Source: Chara braunii (taxonomy: Eukaryota > Streptophyta > Charophyceae > Charales > Characeae). Taken from it: a DNA stretch of 64,000 nucleotides. Where the stretch lies: NCBI GenBank assembly GCA_003427395.1, contig BFEA01000097.1, positions 1,886,276 through 1,950,275 on the forward strand, given 5' to 3'. Shown here in pieces: positions 60,021-63,214 of the stretch; positions within the stretch are counted from its first letter, which is position 1, and each line of letters opens with the position of its first letter. The notes beneath the pieces are model-generated. The model saw nothing but the letters and a program-made list of their open reading frames with translations, searched no databases and was not told where the DNA came from. The position numbers and the translations under genes were made by a program.

Positions 60021-61856
60021 GTACCAACTGAGCCAGAGCCATTGATTTACCCACAAATTCGTTTTTGTGTGGAAGATTTTTTTTATTGCTTTCTCTCTAA
60101 TGTCTCCCTTCTACGGCAAAACCTTTGGTGCACCCTGAATTATTTTTTGGTTCCCCTTTTTATGGATGTGAATTATATGAATTGCCAAATTGCAAATTTG
60201 GTGGGCTCGAGATTTCTGCCCTCCCTCTACCTGGTACCCCTCTTGGATCGGTTTGGCCGGACCTTCTCGCATATCTCCGCCATGCATACACGTTGCAAGT
60301 TTGGACAGGAGGGTCCGGCTACTGGTGGTTACACGACACCAGCCAACTTGGGAATCACGATTAAGCCTCTCCGGAAAAAAAAAAAAAAAAAAACAGAGGC
60401 TCGGGGCTACCAGACCAAAATGGCTGGCGGCACCAGCCAAAACTAAACCAAATGTTTTGGCAAAGTATGGTGCGCAGTGGAAATCCGCCTCGTACAGAAG
60501 AGGTACGGCCAATGTGTTTGTTTCCTCTGTGAATGATTGTCACGTACACGGATTAGACAGGTCCTGTGGGTGCTTAGCGTCGGATGGGGGTTTGATGAGC
60601 CTGGTTTTCGTGATTGTCACGTGAGGTCTCATTGTGTCCATAGAGTTGTCACAGCATGTGGCATGATAAGTTGCAGCATGTGGCAGTCTTCTCTTCCCAA
60701 ACCGTTTGTCTTCCGAACGTGCGACATGTGGCATGATAAGTTGCAGCAGATTAAGCCGCCAGCACCTTGCCAAGGCGAACTTGAGAATAAAAAATGTGAC
60801 ATTCCGGGTTCTTCAAACGAACAGTGCTGCAGGTCGAAAATGGATTGCGGCCCAGCCGAAACAGAAACAAACAGGCCTCAGTAGTGGTTCACTTTCTTAT
60901 GGTGCGCACTGGAAATTCGCCTCGGCAAATCGAGCCTCAGAGGTACGGGTGGTTTACAGTCTCAAACCACCACTTCCTTTCCCAGGCACAGGCAAAGTTT
61001 GAGAATTGAAAATGCGACAATCTGAATCCTTTGGATGAAGAATGCTACAGCACTGAAGTGGCCGGGGTGCCAGCCAAAAGAGGAAGAAGTACCGTCGTGG
61101 CAGTTTGCTTTTATTGGGCGCGCAGGAGGAATCTGTCTCGGTAAAAAGAGGCTCAGGGGTGGTAGTGGTTTAAGGTGCATCATGTGGTGCCATTGTGATG
61201 GCACGCAGCCCTGGTGACATTGATTTTGCCGCAGCAAAGCTTGGTTGGCATTGAAACCCAACAGAGGAATGGATGTATCGAGGAGCATAGTTAATGCCTT
61301 TGTATTTCAGCATGGATTTGTCTGGGGTATCGTGAAAATTTTATGGCATATTGCCATGATATTGGATAAGGTTGCCTGTGCAATCTCTGCATGAATGACA
61401 TTGTATGAAACACACTGTTGTTTGGCATTGGATGGGCGGCGGATTGGGGGTATTGCGGGGGTGTATGGTTTTTTTTTTTGTAGGGTGCTGTTGGCATGTG
61501 CAACACTGTTGATCAGACAGAATTTGTCGTAATTCCGCTGGCATTCGATGCAATTTTAATCGTTTACTCTGCATATGTCGTCGTGCCATCTCGGATCCAT
61601 GATGTTTGGGCAGTAAAGAGTACTAAACTTGCTTTCGTGATTTGTCAATCGTGACGGTTGTTTATGACACTGACTGATTGCAGATCGAAATTTGGGGGCC
61701 TTGGAGCGTCCAGGCCCACGCACCCCGCCAGCCATGACTGCAAAGAACTATACCATGAAAGATCTCGGACAAGCAACCAATCTCTTTGGCACGGATAGTC
61801 TCATTGGTGAAGGGCAATTTGGAATTGTTTTCCAAGGCCGATTTCCTGATGGCACG
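21726..61856 (+). CDS. LRR receptor-like kinase with giant Pro-rich stalk (15 exons, 3' partial)
   Basis: Predicted cell-surface receptor kinase: extracellular LRRs sense a ligand or partner, a single helix spans the plasma membrane, and a cytosolic kinase signals. Exons: 21726-21843, 33737-33887, 35349-35420, 36955-37026, 39437-39505, 40184-40255, 41457-41597, 42719-42790, 44707-44778, 46341-46412, 47098-47166, 51833-55133, 55816-56065, 59626-59832, 61684-61856. All introns are GT..AG with GTAAGT or GTGAGT-like donors, and phases match throughout. The 1637 residues are: signal peptide 1-36; LRR cap about 43-90; ten LRRs 90-327; Pro/Gln/Ser-rich region about 340-1380; Cys-rich module 1383-1401; SEA-like fold about 1402-1510; helix about 1536-1562; kinase start about 1605. 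The remaining kinase exons lie beyond the window. The Cys module plus SEA-like fold before the helix resembles land-plant LRR-VIII-1 kinases; STRUBBELIG-type is the alternative. The proline stalk is not typical of either. No stop or missing key residue was seen. Confidence 0.85.
22034..22144. mobile_element. Family-A MITE
   Basis: 111 bp with terminal inverted repeats CTACCGTCTTCCCCCCGAACACAA and TTATGTTCGGGCAAGACGGTAG. The interior has GGCTGTATCTGGCCGGAAA. No coding capacity. Lies 190 bp inside intron 1. Confidence 0.75.
22145..25290. other. Intron 1, pyrimidine-rich simple sequence
   Basis: Long (CT)n-rich stretches, a near-duplicate pair at 22300-22440 (CTATTCTGGGGGTCAC..CTGTCTGTGTGCTT.TCACCGGCAACCAAAA), and a MITE-like piece at 23625-23700 (CCCCGGAATAATACACGC..GTTCAGGGTGTGTTGTA). 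The long frames here (for example 23422-24102 and 24280-24958) are produced by the simple sequence and are not genes. Confidence 0.6.
25298..26115. repeat. 19-bp minisatellite
   Basis: Degenerate tandem units close to GGTTGAACATTCCTTTTTT (also GATTGAACATCCGTTTTTTT), about 40 copies over 800 bp. A 19-bp unit shifts frame each copy, so the minus strand is open in long frames giving a 19-residue periodic peptide. This is a by-product, not a gene. Confidence 0.85.
26127..26249. mobile_element. Family-B MITE
   Basis: Ends GGGTGTCTTTCCACTACTGG and GAGTAGTGGAGCGAGGCC. Interior CATGCACAAAAGTCGCGAAAATATGGCGGTGTATCTTGCC..GAAGATTCATTCTCATTTTC as in the family. Confidence 0.7.
26494..26605. mobile_element. 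Family-A MITE, near-perfect fold-back
   Basis: 112 bp. The left arm 26494-26540 (CTACCCTTCTTCCCCCGAATACAAC then ATACGGTCATTATAGCTGTAT) is matched by the right arm 26561-26605 with very few mismatches, leaving a loop of about 20 bases. As RNA it would form a long hairpin of small-RNA-precursor type. Confidence 0.8.
26651..27090. repeat. Tandem array of family-A MITEs (about 155-bp units)
   Basis: Three MITE copies (26651-26760, about 26815-26913, 26968-27067) are separated by a shared spacer with CCACGTGGCGAGAAAAGGTGAACATGAG. The last two units are nearly identical. Ends GAACATAACGCACCCCCATC and GAGGGTGCGTTGTGTTCGGG are the family-A termini with part of the inverted repeat lost on the left. 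Confidence 0.75.
27180..28235. repeat. Cluster of degenerate MITE-like repeats
   Basis: Recurrent phrases are GAATGTATCTGGACGA (27247, 27288), CGCTCGCCAGATGTGAA/GCTCAGCAGATGTGAAAAGG (27537, 27670, 27808, 27909) and GTGTATCTTTCCG/GAAGATACA. Ends of the type CCGCACCACTC and GAGTAGCGGAGCGATGCCC occur. It looks like a pile-up of related small elements. No gene seen. Confidence 0.55.
28431..28521 (-). pseudogene. U6 snRNA-derived sequence, nearly full length
   Basis: The minus strand reads GTCCTTCGGGACATCCG, then GAACGATACAGAGA, GATTAGCATAGCCCCTGCGCAA and GGATGACACGCATAAATCGAGAAA, the order of U6. The ACAGAGA box and AGC triad are present. Three bases (CTG) are inserted after ACAGAGA, and the 3' end TGGTCCAAATTTT is replaced by an (AAT)n tail. 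The tail and lost end suggest a retrotransposed copy rather than a working gene. Function cannot be excluded. Confidence 0.8.
28646..28690 (-). pseudogene. U6 snRNA 3'-end fragment
   Basis: The minus strand reads AGGATGATACGCATAAATCG, then AAAAATGATCCAAATTCTT, matching the last 35-40 bases of U6, including the part missing from the copy at 28431-28521. It lies 125 bp upstream of that copy in the same orientation. Confidence 0.65.
28811..29065. repeat. 22-24-bp minisatellite
   Basis: About twelve degenerate units of AACGCCGAAATTGCGGTTAAAA. Neighbouring phrases CGACGTTCCTGGCCGC and TTTGAACCGA recur at 30558-30600. Confidence 0.85.
29066..30283. other. Intron 1, AT-rich region with TATA repeats
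   Basis: Includes a MITE-like piece at about 29527-29618 (ACGGTCATTATGG..AATGACCGTTTGTTCTATTCGGGGGAAGACGGTAGG) and repeated TATATTATAATATACATTTTTCAG phrases (29900-30285). No gene seen. Confidence 0.5.
30284..30335 (+). ncRNA. Hammerhead-like hairpin motif, degenerate
   Basis: ATGATGA, then GTCGG, a seven-base loop and CCGAC, then GAAACG..TTTGTC. The five-base stem is perfect and GAAAC is in place, but the first core base is A where a hammerhead needs C, so cleavage is unlikely. The following sequence (30322-30405) is the dispersed repeat also found at 18885. Confidence 0.3.
30618..30672 (+). repeat. tRNA-derived SINE-like copy
   Basis: CTAGCTCAGTATGTACACCCCTCAACTGTTGAAATACAGACC carries a pol III A-box core (TAGCTCAG) and the body shared by copies at 33441, 40338 and 48181. 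The B box is lost here. Confidence 0.5.
30673..31600. other. Intron 1 spacer, no gene seen
   Basis: Short inverted phrases (AATAGCGTGGGCTGAGCACGCG region), then C/T-rich sequence from 31460. GCACTTGGACGTGCGGATGTC and CACGTGGACGTGTGGCCGTCC (31162, 31019) are related repeats. Confidence 0.4.
31601..32640. repeat. Tandem and simple repeats in intron 1
   Basis: CCCTTCTCCCTCTCTTC..GATCTAGGCGGTGC is duplicated (31490-31590 and 31650-31770). (GT)n(GA)n tracts lie at about 32020-32088 and 32144-32212. From 32214 to 32620 a unit of about 130 bp recurs, with palindromic GTATCTTCCC..GGGAAGATACACATGCATATGC and CTGCCAAGCTCTGTGGCA. Confidence 0.6.
32628..32826. mobile_element. Two nested family-B MITE copies
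   Basis: GGCCTCGCTGCACTACTCACC at the left and GGTGAGTAGTGGAGCGACGCCC at the right. The phrase GTGAATGAATCYTCYGCTAGACCATTGGAARATA occurs twice (32665, 32731), so one copy has been inserted into, or duplicated within, another. Confidence 0.6.
33204..33370. repeat. Tandem pair of family-A MITE halves
   Basis: CATTTCCGTCTTCCCCTGAATAGA..AGGCCATTACAGCTGTATKCAGGGCATCTTTCAGTCTAGATAC occurs twice, about 80 bp apart (33200 and 33279). The matching right end TATGTTCTATTCGGGTCAAGACGG lies at about 33520, beyond a SINE-like copy. Confidence 0.65.
33418..33512 (-). repeat. tRNA-derived SINE-like copy
   Basis: The minus strand reads GAGCTTAGCTCAGTTGATACACCCATGAACAGTTG, then AAATACAGACCTCAGTTCGAATCGTG. 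A box TAGCTCAGTTGA and B box AGTTCGAATC are spaced as in a tRNA promoter. It splits a family-A MITE (left part at 33279-33370, right end at 33520). Confidence 0.65.
33737..33887 (+). CDS. Receptor kinase exon 2: LRR N-terminal cap
   Basis: Codes residues 40-90: NALVQLKNSI and then TWGPGDPCAGWAGIAC, the W-x3-DPC-x2-W-x-G-I-x-C signature of the plant LRRNT cap that directly follows the signal peptide. Acceptor TTGAATAG, donor CT/GTAAGT. It ends in phase 2, the phase used by all following LRR exons. Confidence 0.9.
33888..35348. other. Intron 2, (CTCTGT)n-rich
   Basis: 34000-35100 is a long pyrimidine-rich array. A higher-order unit of about 150-175 bp starting GTGGGTTTCTGYATGCAGGTCTCTATCTG recurs at 34661, 34836 and 34979, each followed by (TCTCTG)n. 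The long frames on both strands come from this array. Confidence 0.8.
35349..35420 (+). CDS. Receptor kinase exon 3: LRR 1
   Basis: 72 nt. Reads TLSGQGLTGSLPQDLNGLNG then LQLL, a plant-type LRR (LxGxLPxxLxxLxxLxxL). Acceptor GGTGCAG, donor CT/GTGAGT, phase 2 to 2. Confidence 0.9.
35421..36954. other. Intron 3, no gene seen
   Basis: Contains an inverted phrase pair at 36270-36495 (GGCCGTTTGGTGGGTGGTGCGTGCGAGGC and GCCGTTTGGTGGGTGGTGCGTTGAGGC) that brackets ATTTTGAGTGCATCAGG..CTGATACACTCAAAATG, a small fold-back. Confidence 0.5.
36955..37026 (+). CDS. Receptor kinase exon 4: LRR 2
   Basis: 72 nt. Reads DLSNNPNLTGSVAPLSLLSN then LQHL. The NPNLTG form is usual for the second LRR in SRF and LRR-VIII kinases. 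It has a possible N-glycosylation site (NLT). Confidence 0.9.
37027..39436. other. Intron 4, tandem repeat and family-B piece
   Basis: 37180-37330 holds a family-B-like fold-back (GAAAGAGGATGAATCTTTGCTAGAACATGGAAAGATGC). A unit of about 180 bp is duplicated at about 37550-37700 and 37730-37880 (GTGCATAGTGCAAAGTTCTGACRGGCTTTGCGTRRCGAAGTGCA). (GC)n(GA)n lies at 38770-38828. No additional LRR exon was found. Confidence 0.55.
39437..39505 (+). CDS. Receptor kinase exon 5: LRR 3
   Basis: 69 nt. Reads NLNGTGFALELESLTRLTNL then VTL. It is one residue shorter than its neighbours and lacks the usual IP after the G. Splice sites TTTTGCAG and CT/GTAAGT. Confidence 0.85.
39960..40150. other. Exact 95-bp duplication around a single N
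   Basis: 39960-40054 and 40056-40150 are identical and separated by one N (40055). It lies in intron 5, just before exon 6. Best read as an unmerged contig overlap. Confidence 0.9.
40184..40255 (+). CDS. Receptor kinase exon 6: LRR 4
   Basis: 72 nt. Reads RLGYAKFADGLPASLSSLIQ then LRVL. The final codon is split TT/G into exon 7. It lies 33 bases after a 95-bp assembly duplication. Confidence 0.85.
40338..40430 (+). repeat. tRNA-derived SINE-like copy
   Basis: GAGCTTATCTCAGTTGTTACACCCATGATTTG, then CGAAATACGGATCCGAGTTCAAATCC. It carries an A-box-like and a good B-box-like sequence (GAGTTCAAATCC) and the family body. Confidence 0.6.
40900..41290. repeat. Tandem duplication of about 185 bp in intron 6
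   Basis: TTACTGAGGRGTCCACAAAATTTCAAGTG through GCATACTGCATGCATATG occurs at 40903-41080 and again at 41087-41270, with about a dozen changes and one short insertion (TTGCAATA). It differs enough to be genomic rather than an assembly artefact. Confidence 0.8.
41457..41597 (+). CDS. Receptor kinase exon 7: LRRs 5 and 6
   Basis: 141 nt, the only LRR exon holding two repeats: DLRSNYFSGDFPSVGGMNAL and then ELYLSENSIAGQIPSAGLAL-PNLRIV. The intron found between all other LRRs is missing here (lost, or never gained). Confidence 0.9.
41598..42718. other. Intron 7, with CTTGTCTTGTC repeats and a fold-back
   Basis: CTTGTCTTGTCTGG phrases recur at 41760-41945. A MITE-like fold-back lies at about 42250-42375 (AGCAAGATGCATCCGTTACAATGGACGGACGCATCTTGCTG). 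No gene. Confidence 0.5.
42719..42790 (+). CDS. Receptor kinase exon 8: LRR 7
   Basis: 72 nt. Reads DLSVNRLDGLLPPDLSRAPA then LTEL, with canonical spacing. Acceptor ATACTAG, donor CT/GTAAGT. Confidence 0.9.
42791..43150. other. Gap of 92 N inside (GT)n(GA)n with duplicated flanks
   Basis: N run 42894-42985. AAACTGTCATACATAACCCCCCATGAAATTTGTTTCAATGAAGTA occurs just before (42802) and just after (43035) the gap, each followed by a GT tract. Either a true tandem or the same locus assembled twice; the second is more likely. Confidence 0.75.
43151..44706. other. Intron 8 remainder, no gene seen
   Basis: The direct repeat AAATGGTACATAGCCAAACAGGTGGGTGAGACAAAT occurs in tandem at 43844-43910. No exon-like sequence is in phase with the LRR chain. 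Confidence 0.5.
44707..44778 (+). CDS. Receptor kinase exon 9: LRR 8
   Basis: 72 nt. Reads RLFRNYLDGPIPPEYGLFAN then LTIL, a canonical GPIPxE plant LRR. Possible glycosylation at NLT. Confidence 0.9.
44779..46340. other. Intron 9, (AC)n tract, no gene seen
   Basis: A (CA)n microsatellite at about 44966-45033; otherwise unique sequence without recognisable features. Confidence 0.5.
46341..46412 (+). CDS. Receptor kinase exon 10: LRR 9
   Basis: 72 nt. Reads DLHSNTLNGTLPPELPRGGA then LQAL. Possible glycosylation at NGT. Acceptor TTGCTCAG, donor TT/GTAAGT. Confidence 0.9.
47098..47166 (+). CDS. Receptor kinase exon 11: LRR 10
   Basis: 69 nt. Reads YIQDNPSIVGPIPPSYQTIP then TFV. The repeat lacks the final LxxL, as expected for the last LRR. 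Donor GT/GTGAGT; the Val codon is completed by exon 12. Confidence 0.85.
47167..51832. other. Intron 11, no gene seen
   Basis: A 4.7-kb intron holding one SINE-like copy, a poly-T run with a single N (50544) and unique sequence. I looked for a further phase-2 LRR exon and found none. A branch-like CTAAC lies at 51788, 40 bases before the acceptor. Confidence 0.5.
48150..48250 (-). repeat. tRNA-derived SINE-like copy
   Basis: The minus strand reads GGCCTTGCTCGGTCAGTACACCCATCATCTGTCG, then AAATACGAACCTGAGATCGAAGCC. It has the same body as the copies at 33418 and 40338, with decayed A and B boxes. Confidence 0.55.
51833..55133 (+). CDS. Receptor kinase exon 12: giant Pro-rich region and Cys module
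   Basis: 3301 nt, residues 327-1427. The acceptor TTCGGCAG joins in phase 2 to give VKDPTLVYETSG. About 1040 residues follow, dominated by Pro, Gln, Ser and Asn. Visible sub-repeats are a 12-residue unit like NPPPQPSQQQPV in about nine copies (about 53645-53975), a (PQ)n run near 53495-53580, and a 16-residue SSVSPLPPASDAQQPA unit in four copies (54433-54620). Many SP, TP and AP pairs suggest Hyp O-glycosylation as in extensins and arabinogalactan proteins (inference). From 54999 the composition changes: CPAEC..NGTCDC (Cys 1384, 1388, 1399, 1401), then the first strands of the SEA-like fold. The donor ACG/GTAAGC ends in phase 0. The frame is open to 55262, beyond the donor. Confidence 0.85.
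54433..54620 (+). repeat. Four tandem 48-bp units inside exon 12
   Basis: Each unit encodes SSVSPLPPASDAQQPA or a one- or two-residue variant. The middle two copies are identical at the DNA level, so the expansion looks recent. The frame is kept. Confidence 0.9.
55134..55815. other. Intron 12, no gene seen
   Basis: Ordinary intron with a (GAAGAA)-rich stretch before the acceptor. The exon 12 frame stays open for 130 bases into it. Confidence 0.5.
55816..56065 (+). CDS. Receptor kinase exon 13: SEA-like extracellular fold
   Basis: 250 nt, residues 1428-1511. With the end of exon 12 it gives alternating hydrophobic strands and helices: ATIRLVNYTYDDF, VKDHIAAGLSV, IQFVNWTEGSVILTFYVLPP and IRQVIGD. 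Position and pattern match the region between LRRs and membrane in LRR-VIII-1 kinases. Possible glycosylation sites are NWT, NAS and NLT. Acceptor GCTCGCAG, donor GATG/GTGAGT, phase 0 to 1. Confidence 0.85.
56066..57200. other. Intron 13, first part
   Basis: ATATGTTATATG repeats at about 56160-56210. A family-B-like piece lies at about 56550-56610 (CTCACCAAACGTGCAACATGGGAATGAATTTTC..AACATGGAAGGATGCGCCGC). A SINE-like body is seen at about 56890-56920 (CCCATGAACTGTTGAGACATAGGTCACAGTTTGAACC). No exon seen. Confidence 0.5.
57222..57275 (+). ncRNA. Hammerhead-like hairpin motif, degenerate
   Basis: GCATGA, then GTCGG, loop TTAAAGT and CCGAC, then GAAACAGTCTGGCACAGTC and ATGCG. The stem is perfect and GAAAC and a GTC triplet are present, but CTGATGA is reduced to GCATGA. 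Shares GAAACAGTCTGGCACARTCATGC with the minus-strand motif at 1075-1125. Confidence 0.3.
57400..57443. other. Gap of 44 N between (CA)n(GA)n and a G-run
   Basis: Unknown bases flanked by a microsatellite and 18 G. The flanks are suspect. Confidence 1.
57444..58560. other. Intron 13, middle part, no gene seen
   Basis: AAATAAxxTGxGxGCAxAAAA..GAAGTTCxTGCxTTCA recurs (57630 and 57735). The 248-codon frame at 57643-58389 shows no recognisable domain and lacks phase-compatible splice sites in the receptor-kinase chain. Confidence 0.4.
58575..59060. repeat. Tandem duplication of about 280 bp in intron 13
   Basis: GACCTGTTTGCAGCGGGCTC..ATGCTCGTCAATTCGAAAACGATTGGAGGACC (58578-58763) recurs at 58860-59048 with moderate divergence. 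Confidence 0.75.
59061..59625. other. Intron 13, last part, no gene seen
   Basis: Unique sequence up to the exon 14 acceptor; nothing recognised. Confidence 0.45.
59626..59832 (+). CDS. Receptor kinase exon 14: transmembrane helix
   Basis: 207 nt, residues 1511-1580. A short linker with RKRKSS is followed by WWTGLRIALVAIGLGIIVAV and LFVVIAFLVL, then the stop-transfer sequence RKVNRPRS. The basic KRK before the helix is unusual for the outer side. Acceptor CCTTGCAG, donor TCAA/GTAAGT, phase 1 to 1. Confidence 0.9.
59833..61683. other. Intron 14, repeats, no gene seen
   Basis: (GT)n(GA)n at about 59922-60017. A related segment appears twice (60465-60530 TATGGTGCGCAGTGGAAATCCGCCTCG and 60898-60950 TATGGTGCGCACTGGAAATTCGCCTCG). 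TGTGGCATGATAAGTTGCAGCA is also duplicated (60657, 60726). Confidence 0.5.
61684..61856 (+). CDS. Receptor kinase exon 15: start of kinase domain
   Basis: 173 nt, residues 1580-1637. YTMKDLGQATNLFGTDSLIG leads into the glycine loop GEGQFGIV (GxGxxGxV intact), then FQGRFPDGT. The next residues should carry the catalytic Lys, in an exon not found in the remaining 2.1 kb. Acceptor GATTGCAG, donor ACG/GTAAGC, phase 0. Confidence 0.9.
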
Positions 61857-62246
61857 GTAAGCAAGAACTTTCGTCTTTTTCTTTTCTTTCTGTTCTGAGT
61901 GAGAACTTGCTTCTCTCTGGAAGAGAATGTGGAAAACACGAACTTCGCTTTGTAAATTCAGGCAGTGGATGGGAGCAGTTATAAAATCCCCCATAAATGT
62001 ATATAACGATGCGGAGGAAAGAGCTTCCTAAAGGTGGCGTAACTCAAGAAAGAGTCGGTCTTGAATTGCAAACCTGTCTGTTTTGAAAACAGCGTACTTG
62101 GAACATTAGTGTAGTCTGCTTCACAAAGTAAAAAAGCAGCCGCAGCCGCAGCAGCAGCCGCAGCAGCAGCAGCAGCCGCAGCAGTAGTAGCATGACGGTT
62201 TGCTTTTTTTGTAATAAAAAAAAATTGTTCCGTCTGTCAAGGACAT

Positions 62247-62314
62247 CGTGCCATCGTTGTGCTGGGGCCATGCTAATATTCTTTGTATCATTCCAGTCTT
62301 AACAGATGTCCTGA
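62247..62314 (-). pseudogene. U6 snRNA-derived fragment, diverged
   Basis: The minus strand reads AGGACATCTGTTAAGACTGGAATGATACAAAGAATATTAGCATGGCCCC, then AGCACAACGATGGCACG. This follows U6 from the 5' part to the 3' region, with about one change in five. The ACAGAGA box is altered to ACAAAGA, so it is a dead copy. Confidence 0.65.
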
Positions 62315-62364
62315 AACATGCAGCATGATGGTTTGTATTGGGCCTCACTCCACTACACAACACT

Positions 62365-62530
62365 AACATGCATCTGGATCATACTTGCGGCGCACCGACC
62401 CTGTGCGTTGCGCGGTGCGCGGACCCGAGGAGCGCGCGCACTTGCGCGCGCCGCGCACGCGGGGGCGCACTGCGCAGTGCGCTGCGGGAGTCCGCGCTGG
62501 CGGGGCGCAGGTGCGCTGGGTGCACACATC
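62365..62530. other. CpG-dense block
   Basis: About 130 bases (62390-62520) of very GC-rich, GCGC-repeating sequence in an otherwise AT-rich intron. CATCTGGATCATACTTGCGGCGCACC here is the reverse complement of a segment at about 63535-63575, so both belong to the same small element in opposite orientation. Confidence 0.6.
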
Positions 62531-62588
62531 ATTTTTTTATTTTTTATTTTACTGTTTGTTTAGGGATTTATTTTACTGGTTTTTTATT

Positions 62589-62669
<81 letters not shown>

Positions 62670-62768
62670 CCTCCAACGTCGTGGCTGGCCTCCTGGTACT
62701 TCCATCGAAACGACGAGCAAAATCGANTGAATCTACCGCTGCAACATGGAAATATACACCGCCACATT

Positions 62769-62805
<37 letters not shown>

Positions 62806-62860
62806 AGAAATCGTGTGCTGACACTATCGGACCGAAGAAACCGCCCTTATCAACGGGCAA
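62531..62860. repeat. (GT)n(GA)n tracts with a MITE fragment
   Basis: (GT)n(GA)n at about 62590-62668 and a second at 62769-62804. Between them is a family-B fragment (CTACCGCTGCAACATGGAAATATACACCGCCAC) with one N at 62727. Confidence 0.65.
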
Positions 62861-62865
62861 CATGA

Positions 62866-62985
62866 ATCCGGAAGCGGGGCGACATGCACGAAGGACAAAA
62901 AATATGGCGGTGTATCTTTCCATGTTCTGGCGGAAGATTCATTCATACGTTGGGTGGTGGAGAACGAAGGGCCGATGAATCAGGT
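62866..62985. mobile_element. Family-B MITE, decayed ends
   Basis: CGACATGCACGAAGGACAAAAAATATGGCGGTGTATCTTTCCATGTTCTGGCGGAAGATTCATTC matches the family interior. The right end GGTGGTGGAGAACGAAGGGCC is degraded. Confidence 0.6.
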
Positions 62986-63092
62986 AAGCACGTAACGTAT
63001 CTTTGGAAACTTTCGTTTTTTTTTTTGGAGAATCTCTGAACAAATGAGACTGAATCCTCCGCTTGAGCATGGAAAGATACATTGCCATATAT

Positions 63093-63214
63093 GGGCCTCG
63101 CTGCACTACTCTGGAAATGTGCAAAACGAGAGTGAATCTTGGGTTAGAATATGGAAAGATACACCGCCAATATTTTTGTCTTTTGTGCATGCTGAGAGTA
63201 GTGCAGCGAGGCCC
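63093..63214. mobile_element. Family-B MITE, best-preserved copy
   Basis: 122 bp with near-perfect 19-base terminal inverted repeats GGGCCTCGCTGCACTACTC and GAGTAGTGCAGCGAGGCCC, flanked by TAT on both sides. It encodes no protein, so any transposase must be supplied from elsewhere. A partial copy lies just before it (63030-63090). Confidence 0.8.

Noticed and set aside
59626-61856. Assignment to the STRUBBELIG family
   Set aside because: The A-T-N-x-F segment fits, but the Cys module and SEA-like fold match LRR-VIII-1 layout better. Kept as an alternative because most of the kinase is outside the window.
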